The notes beneath the pieces are model-generated. The model saw only the letters and a list, made by a program, of their open reading frames with translations, was not told where the DNA came from and ran no database searches. A stretch of DNA of 26,364 bases from Phycisphaerales bacterium UBA7708 (GTDB lineage Bacteria > Planctomycetota > Phycisphaerae > Sedimentisphaerales > Anaerohalosphaeraceae). Positions 14,209-23,900 of this stretch are shown one piece after another (position 1 is the stretch's first letter; every line of letters begins with the position of its first letter). Where the stretch lies: the NCBI GenBank assembly GCA_002482415.1, contig DLFY01000336.1:1-26364 (forward strand). The letters run 5' to 3'. Position numbers and translations under genes: made by a program.

Positions 14209-16307
14209 TGACCTTGAATTTGATTGAAGGGGACTGGGTCCGTTTACGTCAAATCCTGACGCAGTTATCCGGTGTCGCTATTCAGTGGGCAGGAGAGTTC
14301 GCGACCAATCCGTCCAATCCAGCCACGAATACCATTTATCGCAATACCACGGACGGTAAAGTGTATATCTGGAACGGGACAGCATGGTCGGTCATGTTGG
14401 ATTCGATTTCCGGCATTCCAGGGCCGACCGGCCCAGCTGGCCCCACAGGAGCCACCGGCGCTGCCGGCGCGGACGGTAATTCGGTATGGATTACGTATCA
14501 TGCCGCCGACCTTGTATCGGCCCCCAGTGACCCGACCGGGGACGGCGAAAGCGGCGGATGGACTAAGACGCCATCCTTTGTTCCTAATTGGATGAGCTTG
14601 AAAGTATCCGCCACGGTGTCCACGGGCACCTGGGGCAATCCGATGGCGATTCGCGGAGTCCCAGGTACTTACGTGATTCCGGATTGTGTCGCCAGATACA
14701 AACTGGATGAAAACGATGCGAATGCGGCTGTTTATGATAGTTCCGGCAATGGTTTCAACGGTGCTGCAGACGCGAACACGAGCACCCTACACCGGTCCGG
14801 CGTATTCGGCGGCTGCCTGTCGTTTGACGGCGCCAGCCAGAACATTGATTGCGGCGACGTGCCGGCGTTTAGCTTTACCGGGCCATTTACGGCCTCTCAG
14901 TGGGTGCGGCTCGATGCGATTGATAGAGCACAGATATTTTTGCATAAAAATCTGTCCTCTTATGCTAATTACTCCGTGTCTATCCAGGCCGACAATAAGG
15001 TCAAGTTTCAGATCGGGACGGGGTCGGCCAATGTGTCTGTGGTATCCGGACGGACGCTGACCACGGCGACCTGGTATCATATCTGCGGTGTGTATGATGG
15101 AACGACGGCCTATCTGTTTATCGATGGTGTCCTGGAAAACAGTGCCAGTATTAGTGTCATGGCCTCCACAACCGGGGCACACCTGTTTTTAGGCGGCACA
15201 TCGGGATACTTCTTTGACGGCATGATGGACCATGTAATGCTGTTTAGTCGGGCGCTGGCTTATCCGGAAGTCATCCGGCTCTGTGACCGATCCAGTCCCG
15301 TGGCGATTGAGGCCGACCTGACCAGCGGCAACTCCCCGGACGTGCCTGTACTGCGCGGCATCACGTTTAAAAATAACGGGTCCGGCACGGCTACCTGGGA
15401 CAGCGGCACGATACGCTATCAGGGCATGACCTATTCTATCGCGGCCAATTCGGTTGGAACGGACATGATGTTTATTTACTGGAATCCGTCCATCGGCACG
15501 TCACTGTCTTATACCAATAATGAAGCCACGGCTATGAATATTGCCGCCGGCAATTTCCTGGTATGCTTGAACAGAGACAACAAATGCTATCCGGTCTCTG
15601 CGTTCATGACGGCAGTGATCGCATACCTGCAAGTGGTCAAACTGGCAGCAATTAACGCGGATATCGGCACGATTACGGGCGGATCCATTGTCTTGACCAA
15701 TGGCACTAATTTGACACGATGGAAGCTGGATTCTGACGGACTTTATGGATCATGGCGGGCGACGACTGGCGATGCCTGGGGTGACTGGAAAGCAGTCGCC
15801 AAGATCGTGGACGGCAAAACCGTTGCGGCTTTCGACAGTTATACATCCGGGGATAATATTGCAGGTATTTATACCCCGCAAGTGACAAGCCGGACGGCCC
15901 AACTGACACAATCGGAAACCGCGATCACAACCACGCCGACAGACTACGAGACAGGGAACGTCCAAGTCTCCGATGCTATCCAGGATATACAGTGGAATTT
16001 GCAGTTCAAGGGACAGTTTCTGTCCGTGACAGCCACTTATGTTATCACTCCATATCTCAAAGATTCTGGCGGGTCTAAAGTGTGGACGGGAGAATCCAAG
16101 TCGTTCACTGTTTCGGCTTATTCCGGATATTCGGATTATGTGGGTGTCACATTCAACGCAAAACCCTACCTGGAAGGCCTTGCCTTGAATACGAATTTCA
16201 AGGCTGGATTTACCGTACATCGGGCTTCTGCAGGAACCGGCTCTGGATACATTAAGGGCGACATTTTAAAAGGCAATATCGGCCAACAAAGCATTAAAAA
16301 GACATAG
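14208..16307 (+). CDS. Tail fibre with collagen-like stalk and LamG receptor-binding domain
   Basis: The 699-residue product has, in order, an N-terminal virion-attachment part (about residues 1-40), a small motif KVYIWNGTAWSVM (51-63) as in carbohydrate-binding CBM5/12-like segments, a collagen-like Gly-X-Y run (about 69-90, GIPGPTGPAGPTGATGAAGA), a concanavalin/LamG-type domain (about 160-358, from CVARYKLDENDANA to HVMLFSRALAYPEV), and a beta-rich C-terminal region. The collagen-like run forms trimeric stalks in phage fibres, and LamG domains bind sugars or proteins. This makes it the best candidate for host receptor recognition. It is coupled to the nozzle gene by TAATG. No catalytic hydrolase motif is visible. 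Confidence 0.72.
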   Translation: MTLNLIEGDWVRLRQILTQLSGVAIQWAGEFATNPSNPATNTIYRNTTDGKVYIWNGTAWSVMLDSISGIPGPTGPAGPTGATGAAGADGNSVWITYHAADLVSAPSDPTGDGESGGWTKTPSFVPNWMSLKVSATVSTGTWGNPMAIRGVPGTYVIPDCVARYKLDENDANAAVYDSSGNGFNGAADANTSTLHRSGVFGGCLSFDGASQNIDCGDVPAFSFTGPFTASQWVRLDAIDRAQIFLHKNLSSYANYSVSIQADNKVKFQIGTGSANVSVVSGRTLTTATWYHICGVYDGTTAYLFIDGVLENSASISVMASTTGAHLFLGGTSGYFFDGMMDHVMLFSRALAYPEVIRLCDRSSPVAIEADLTSGNSPDVPVLRGITFKNNGSGTATWDSGTIRYQGMTYSIAANSVGTDMMFIYWNPSIGTSLSYTNNEATAMNIAAGNFLVCLNRDNKCYPVSAFMTAVIAYLQVVKLAAINADIGTITGGSIVLTNGTNLTRWKLDSDGLYGSWRATTGDAWGDWKAVAKIVDGKTVAAFDSYTSGDNIAGIYTPQVTSRTAQLTQSETAITTTPTDYETGNVQVSDAIQDIQWNLQFKGQFLSVTATYVITPYLKDSGGSKVWTGESKSFTVSAYSGYSDYVGVTFNAKPYLEGLALNTNFKAGFTVHRASAGTGSGYIKGDILKGNIGQQSIKKT

Positions 16308-16317
16308 GAGTAAAAAC

Positions 16318-16911
16318 ATGGCCTATCAGTTTAAAACCAGTGATTATTTATCATGGTCCAGGGACGGACGATCCGGATTATCGCTATCGCCGGCTGCCAA
16401 AGCGAATTATGAGCAGTATTTATATGAGCAGAATCAGGCTCAAAAGAGAGTCGATGCGCTCAAGGCTGACTATGAGGCCAAGTACAACGAGGCCAAGGCC
16501 GCCAACGAGTCCCGGTACGCCGAAATCCTGGCCGGATACGATGACCGCTACAATACCGCCGCAAAAACCCTGGAAGGCATGGGTGATGCGGAAAAGAAGG
16601 TGCTGGCCAACAACTTCAATCGCGTTCGAGCCTCTGCGTCTCAGGGCTTGATCAATTCCGGCCTGTTTTCCAGCACAATTGCTCCGTCCGTGATGACATC
16701 GATCGGCAAGCAGGAATCCGAGAGTCTGGGCAGCCTCAATGAAAGCCTGCGTCAGCAGCGACTGAGTATTCAAGCGGCATTATCCGGCGACAAATTGAAG
16801 TTTATGGAAAATCGTGAAGACACTTATCCGAGCCTCGAACTATATCTGCAGCAGTTACAGCAATACGGCAATACGGTAGGCGCTGGCTACAACGTCATGA
16901 CAGGGAGATAA
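16318..16911 (+). CDS. Helical candidate internal virion/ejection protein (first of three)
   Basis: The 197-residue product is almost all helix, with a coiled-coil stretch rich in K, E, A and Q (about residues 30-75). A central segment is LANNFNRVRASASQGLINSG, followed by helical repeats (SLNESLRQQRLSIQAAL, then SGDKLKFMENREDTYPSLELY). This pattern matches unnamed proteins encoded just before the large core protein in short-tailed phages. There, as in T7 gp14, they leave the virion to form the DNA channel through the envelope. The ribosome binding site AGGAG overlaps the fibre stop (TAGGAG). Role is inferred from order and composition. Confidence 0.5.
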   Translation: MAYQFKTSDYLSWSRDGRSGLSLSPAAKANYEQYLYEQNQAQKRVDALKADYEAKYNEAKAANESRYAEILAGYDDRYNTAAKTLEGMGDAEKKVLANNFNRVRASASQGLINSGLFSSTIAPSVMTSIGKQESESLGSLNESLRQQRLSIQAALSGDKLKFMENREDTYPSLELYLQQLQQYGNTVGAGYNVMTGR

Positions 16912-16912
16912 T

Positions 16913-17932
16913 ATGGGAATTCGTGTTGCACATGAAATATCCGGCTCTTTGGCCGGCGATATAGCTTACAAGACCGGCCAGGGCATCGGACGCGAGCGGC
17001 GCGTTTTAGCGGACCGTGAGGCCTCCCAGAGAGCCGCGGAATTGGCGGCTGCCAATGCACGCTATTTTGCCGGCTTGCAGGCCCAGTCCCAGCAGCAGGA
17101 AAATGCCCAGGCATTCGAACTGGAAAAGATGGCCTTGAACCGCAAAGCTGCTCTGGATCAGGTCGAACTGGAATATTCGACGCAGCAGCGCCGCGAAATG
17201 GACCAGCTTGAGCAGGCCGAAAGTTGGGTGCGCAATCAATTCGCGTCCGGACAATGGACTGAGGACGAGGCAACCGAGGCCATTGAGCAGATTCGCACAA
17301 AAGCCTACGCGATCACGCCGCGGCGCAAGTGGCAGAAAAGCCCGCAGGAAGAATTCAAAAAGAACATCATTGTTGACGATGACGGTACGAAATACTACAG
17401 AACCAACAGCGGTGATTATAAGCCGCTTAATGATGTGCCGACCTACCGTGAGATCATGCAGGTCAAGACAGCAAAAGCCAATATGATCGCCAAGTTGCTG
17501 GAAAAAACCAAATTCGTCGATGGCCAGGACGTGCCAATCTACACATTCGATGAGGCCAAAAAGCTGGCCGACGATATTTTTGCCTTGAACAGCGATGCGG
17601 CGGCCATGGGCGACATAGACGCTGCATCACAAGGCCCAGCACAGGCTCAGCAGCCAGCCAAACCCATCCCGTCTGAAACCATGCGGGCCGGAATGGAGAA
17701 AAATTTGGGCGTGAGCCTGAAAGGCACCGAAGAAGCCTGGAAGAAACGCGACGAAATCCTGTCCAAACAGGACAAAGCATCCTACAGCGATGTCCTGGAT
17801 ACATACGCCGCGCTTGCGGTACAGATACTTCGCGCACAGGGCGTTGAAGTCAATGAAAAAAGTGAGGACGCCGCCATGGGTCTCTTGAAACACTTAGCCC
17901 AGCTTGACGGCTGGCAGATCACCGAGGACTAA
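16913..17932 (+). CDS. Helical candidate internal virion/ejection protein (second of three)
   Basis: The 339-residue product starts one base after the previous stop. It is predominantly alpha-helical. Residues 25-120 are rich in R, E, A and Q (DREASQRAAELAAANARYF, then AQSQQQENAQAFELEKM) and probably form a long coiled coil. The middle is charged, and residues 240-255 form a P-, Q- and A-rich linker. It ends with a compact helical domain (AGMEKNLGVSLKGTEEAWKK onward). No enzyme motif was found. By place it corresponds to T7 gp15-type core proteins. The TAATATG junction couples it to the giant gene. I do not recognise a named family. Confidence 0.5.
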   Translation: MGIRVAHEISGSLAGDIAYKTGQGIGRERRVLADREASQRAAELAAANARYFAGLQAQSQQQENAQAFELEKMALNRKAALDQVELEYSTQQRREMDQLEQAESWVRNQFASGQWTEDEATEAIEQIRTKAYAITPRRKWQKSPQEEFKKNIIVDDDGTKYYRTNSGDYKPLNDVPTYREIMQVKTAKANMIAKLLEKTKFVDGQDVPIYTFDEAKKLADDIFALNSDAAAMGDIDAASQGPAQAQQPAKPIPSETMRAGMEKNLGVSLKGTEEAWKKRDEILSKQDKASYSDVLDTYAALAVQILRAQGVEVNEKSEDAAMGLLKHLAQLDGWQITED

Positions 17933-17933
17933 T

Positions 17934-20900
17934 ATGGATTTACTGAGACAAGCCGTCCAGAAACAGATTAATCAATCTCAAAAAACCGAACCCAGCAACG
18001 AATTTTCAGGCAATCCGGAATTACTCCTGAAAGCCTACGTTAAAAAACACATATACGGTCCAGCCGGCGCCGCAGAAGCCATGACGCAGCGGGATACACA
18101 AAATATCCCGCAATATGCCAAAAACATCCCATTAGCCGGGCTGGGCTTTTCACTAATCGAGCCAATGGAGATTCAGTCGGCAGTAAAGCGGCTGCAGAAT
18201 CCGGCTTTATACGAAAAATCGATACGTGACGACGGCCCGCGTCCCGAACGCACTCCGTCCCAGGTGGCCAAAGATATCCGCGACTACGAAGAACGCATGA
18301 AAAACAATCAGGCCCGCGGTATTTTGTCGCTGGCCGAACGTCCTGCAGGCCCGCGTCCCGCGGAAAGCCAGGAAGAATATCAGCAGCGGCGACAGGCGGC
18401 TATCCAGCAATCCAGGGCGACTGACACCAAACTCATTGAAGACTTTATCCAAAAAACCGTCGAGGCCGATATCCGCGGATATGATTTTGGAGCCAAAGCC
18501 GCCAAGGGTATCGCTGCCACACTCCAAATGGCCCTTGAATTCGCCGCGACAGGCGGCCTGGCCGAAGGTTTGTCAGCCTCTGCCAGGGGCGGATTAACTT
18601 ATCTGATCGAAAAACATGCCCCACAGTTAATGGCAAAAACGGCGACTCGCTTTGCGACGAAGGCAGCGACCCGGCTTGCCGGAGCCGCTGCGGGAGCGGC
18701 CGGCCGTACCGCGGCCCTGGGGTTGGGCATTGAAAACACTGCACAGAGACAGGCTTTGTCCGCGACGGGCTTGACGGACAAAGAGAGCGTTGTCAAATCC
18801 TTTGCCATGGGTGCCGGCCAGAAATACGTTGAAAACCTGTCCGAAGTCGGTGGAGAGGGCCTGTCATGGGCCTTACGCCAGGCCAGATTAGGCCGAAAAC
18901 TGGTTTCAGGAGTCGGCCAAGTGGGCGTGAAATTGACTGGCGGCGAACGCGGGCAAGTCGTTCGCAATATGTTTAAGGCTGCTGGCTATCACGGTTTCCC
19001 AGGCGAACTGTACGAAGAACGACTGGCGACGACGATCCAGGCCCTGACCGGGCTGGAAGATGGAGGCGCTGGCAAGGACGCCGGAGCCTTAGAACGTCTC
19101 AAGGGAGCCTGGGCACAGGATATCCAGAATCTGCCTGTCGAATTAGTGGTTCTGGCCGTTCCCATGACGGCCCAGGGTGTCCTGGGCGGGTCCGTGAACC
19201 TGGCCGGGCACGTTGCCGGTAAAATCAGTGATAAACTGGCACAGCGAAAATTAGAGATTCTGGACAGAGAGGAGTTTAAGAAGCAGGCCTTGTCGCCGGA
19301 CGGTGCAGGATGGTACGCCGCCATGTTCCCAGATAGCGCAAAAACACTGGCAGGCATGGACAATCCGTCCCGGTCCGATTTTGAGGCCGAAGGCATACGC
19401 GGCTGGACGGCCCAGGAACGCAAATTGTTCTCAACCCTCTTGCTGGACAGCCTGACCCGGCCCGATGAAGCAGCGGCCAAGCAGCAGGTTTTAGGCGGCA
19501 TCGTGACAGGCATGATGCAGCGGGCCATCGCCAACGAACAAGCAATTAAGGATGAAATGGTCGCTAACACAACAGCGGCTATAGACTCACTTAAAGACCC
19601 TGATCAGGCCGGAGCGCAAACTCAGGGTGTGCCGGAGGAAGTTCCGGCACCGGATTCATCACTTTCCTCTGATGCTGGGCCGGAGGCCTCCACCGGCTCA
19701 GCAGAAGGGGAGTCCGGATTTACGCTCACCGACGAATGGCAGGAAGTACCCGAAGGTGTTGCTGTTCCGCCAGGCGGCGAATATAAGCTGGATATGCAGG
19801 CCGGTAAGACATTCGCACGGAAACAACAGAAACCCGCTGACGTGGACCAAAAACCCGATAGTGGAACACGAAACAAACCGGACGAACCTTATCAGGAACT
19901 TGAGCACAGGTTTATTAATAGCACACGAGACATCGAGGACGGGCAAGTCGAGAAACTGATCGAAGCAGCGCGTCGTGAGGGCAAAAAAATTCGTCCACAG
20001 GACTTGGCTCGCATCGGGCCTGTTCGCGTCCTGACCGACGCCGTGGACGGCATAGAGCCTAATCAGGAAGTAGATACGCGGACCTATGACAACTTGAAAA
20101 AGATATACCGGGCCTTTGGCCAGGAGTCTGATTTCGACCAGTTAGGCCTGAAATTGGTCATTCCAAAAACACGTGACGGCGTGCCGATCACTGAGCTAAA
20201 CGTGGGAGACAGGATACAGTTCATTCCTATTGGCCGAAAGGACAAGACTCCCGTCAAAGGCACGATTGCGACGGTCGATAAGCGAGGCAGCCTGGTTGAG
20301 ATTCGGTACGGCAAGGACGGTTTTTACAGTATTGGCGTGGATGCCGTGATTGCCGGAAAAACCATGTTTGACGACATGTCGAAAAAAGACCAAAATATCG
20401 ACACGTCAGACAATATAGGGGAGGAAAACACACAAAAGCTCCCCTATGCGGATTTATCCGACGCGGAATTGCAAACTTTTATTGATGTTACTGCGGACAA
20501 TGCAGACGCAAAGGCAGACCATGAAGCCGCCAAAGCGGAGATGGAACGTCGAAAAAAGACAGTAAAGCCTAAAAACGGCTTGAAACCAAAGCCTCAAAAA
20601 GATATAGTGGAAAAGAGGCCAAGGAATGGCTTAAAGCCCAAAAAGCTCACAGATCACCTGACGGGTGATGAGAAAAAACAACTGGACGAACTCAAAAAAC
20701 AGCTACGTGATCAATTGGGCAGGGTCAATACGGGCTTTGACCCCAATATTCTGATCACCGGCATTAAAATCGGAAACTTATATGCCAAGGCCGGTGTTCG
20801 CGCGTTCGCGGAATGGTCCAAGGAAGTCATGGATGGCGTGCCGGAGACCTTTGTCCCGTACCTGGAAAAAGTGTATGCGTCGATCCGGACGCAAAATCCA

Positions 20901-23900
20901 TCCTGGAAGATGGATAGTGATGACGTAGTGCGGCAACATATCGCCGAAACCTATAAACAGGAGAAAAAGGATGGCCAAGGAACCGATAGCACTGAGGGGC
21001 GATCAGCCGATACTGGATCAACTGGAAGCCAACGCACTGGCGGGCGACCGGGAATCCGAACAGCTTCTGAACACCTTATACCAGACCCCGGAAGTCATTT
21101 CGATGCTGCGTCCTATGGAGAGGGAAATCTTGACGAACATCAAATCCTCGGAATCAACCTCGCGTTAAACTGCGTCAAGCAGCTTAAATCATTTCTTTTA
21201 GGGGACGGCACAGGCGTTGGAAAAACGCGACAGCTACTGGTTATTGCTGCAGAGGCAGCCAAGATTCGCAAAAAACCGTCACTGATTATCACAAAAAACA
21301 AGCTCATCATCAAAGATGCGTACACGAAGGACGCCAAGGCGCTGGGCATCGATCTCGATGATATTGTGCTGGGCACATACGATGATTTGTCGGCGGGGAA
21401 GTTTGCCGGTAAATACGGGGCCGTGCTGTTTGACGAAGCGCACTCCCTGAAAAACTCACATTCCAAGCGGTCAATTGCTGCGACAAAACTGGAAGCCGAT
21501 GTACGCATATTTGCTACAGCCACTCCAATGGATCGACCGACTGGGGCAAGTTATTTCCTGTCGCATATTACGGGCAAGCCGCAAGAAGACGTGGAGCGGA
21601 TGCTCGGTTATAAAACAGACTGGCGGATGGACCCGGAAACCAAGGAAATGGTCCCTTATACCGTGCCTCTGGAAGGCAATACCTGGGAAAGCATCCTGGG
21701 AAACTTAATCCGGATGCGGGACTGGGCCATCCAGCAGGGCCAGATGATTCGGCGGGAATACCCGTTTTATGGCCAAGTGGAAATGCTGAACGTCAAAATG
21801 CCGGACGGATTCAAGAGCACTCAGAAGCGAGTATTTGACTACTGGCAGGCGAAGATCGATTCGGCGTTCAAGCGGTCCCTCAAACGGATATTCGGCGGCA
21901 AAAGGGTCTCCGATCTGACCATTCTGACTGAAATGAGCAAGGTGGATGCCATTTTCAACCATGCCATGAATGACATCAAGGCCGGGAAAAAAGTCATTTT
22001 CATGACCAACTACACCGGGGAATCGAAGAATCCCAAGAAACCCTACCTGACCAAAGGCAAAATGGAAGTCTCCGCATTGAAGCAGATCGGCGACTCATTT
22101 GTCGCTGCAATGGCCAAAAAACTAAAAGACCTGGGCATTGAGTTTGCCACGATTTATGGCGACGGGGACAAATTCGCTGAAATGACCAAATTCCAAAGCG
22201 GCAAAGTCAACGTCGCTTTGGCGTCGTATAAATCAGGCGGCACCGGAATTAACCTGGACGATACCGTGGGCGATCAGCCCCGCATCATGTACCTGGTGAC
22301 GCCGGAATTCTCCGCTGATGTCCTGGAACAAGCCCTGGGCCGTGTCAGTCGGCGCAATACACAAAGCCCGGCCAAAGTCTATGTTGTTATGTCGGACTCC
22401 ATTTCCGACCGGCACCGCATGGGCATTATCAATAACAAAATGCGGACGCTCAAATCTATCCAGGAAGGAGAGGATTTAGACCTGGCTGTCGGTCTAAACG
22501 TCGGAGAGGCTAACCAGGATGAAGCCGAGAGTGAAGGCGTAATTGTCAATAGTACGCAGCCTGCAACGCCGGCACCTGCAGCAGGACCGCATCTGTCCCA
22601 GTCTGCTATTGACGGCACACCGGCAGAGACTCCTGCAGGCGAAAAACTGCTGAAATCCATTGAGGCCGACAAGAAGCGAATAACTCCGCGGGTCGGACTG
22701 CGTTCCATTACGGAATTCCTGGCCGATATCCTGTCCGCGTCCATGAAAGTGGGGCGGACACAAACAACCAAAAAGAACCCGGCTCACTTGTTGACCATCG
22801 CCAATTTAATCCGGACACGCAGCGGATCATGGCAGGTCAATTTCCATGAACTGGGACACGCATTATCCTGTTATCTCAATGAAATGCACCCGGACTGGTT
22901 CAAAAAAATCGAAAAAGACCTGGTTGCCCTGACCTATGACATTGATTCGTTCGCATCAGCGCACTCTGCCGAGGAAGGCGTCGCCGAGTTAGTACGGAAG
23001 TACATTGTCAGCCCCAAGGCATTGCCTGGGCCGCTTGTGGCATCGTTTGAGGGTATCTTGCAGCAGCACTATCCAGTTGCCCTCAAAGGCATCCGGGACG
23101 CACGCAGAGCCTATGCCGCTTACTCAGCCCGGCCGTTAATACAGCAGATGTCCACGTCGATCCATGACAAGCCAAAAAAGCTGGCCGGACAAGTAGGGAC
23201 GTTAGAGACTCTGATGTATGATGTGTTGACGGGACTATTCGGAAAGTCCGCGATCGTACACCGGATGATCCGCCAGGCCAGCCGGCGAATTACCGGAGAT
23301 TCGGCTTTCATTGACAACGTGGACGTGGCCGGCGTCATCAAACTAATGCGGGGCTTGTTCAGTCCGGCGTATAAGTCGATGATGGACCTGGCCGCCGAGT
23401 ACCGCAAACAGATTACCGGCACGGCGGCGGATGTACGCTCCGCTTATCAGATGCTGCTGCACGCCCAAATGGAAACGAACAGGGCCATTGAGGGGACAAG
23501 CTCCGACAGCGACCATTTCCGCGTCATTGCCGGCCAGGGCGGATTCCATACACTCAGCGAAGACGAAATCACCGCATTGCAGGATGCTGGATTTGAGTTC
23601 TCAGCAGACTACGTGAAACCAGGCGATTGGATACGTATTCCAGCCAAAAGCATTGGGGCAATCCGCAGAGCCATCGGCAAGGCCAACTGGGAGGCCTTCT
23701 GTATGTATGGACAGTGGAAAACAGCCCTGCATCGATGGCGAGCCGCTGGGCATCAATATCCGCTTAAAGACGACAACCTCACGCCGGACAAGGTCCGCCA
23801 GTTTGTCCTTGAAGCTGAAAGGGACCATCCGGACTGGTTAGAGCAATACAAAGAGGTCAATCGGTACATGGACCAGATGCTGCTTATCTCGTTATTAAGT

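Noticed and set aside
14403..14477. GC-rich near-repeats in the fibre gene as a DNA-level repeat element
   Set aside because: They are explained by the Gly-X-Y codons of the collagen-like stalk.
19627..19959. 110-codon +1 frame inside the giant gene
   Set aside because: The product is rich in R, P, H and N without hydrophobic pattern, and there is no ribosome binding site; it looks like a shadow frame.
20961..20989. Possible -1 frameshift at G AAA AAG (20963-20969) that would end the giant chain at TAG 20987
   Set aside because: The heptamer is not a full slippery site, the AGGAG lies too close to act as a stimulator, and no downstream stem was found by eye.
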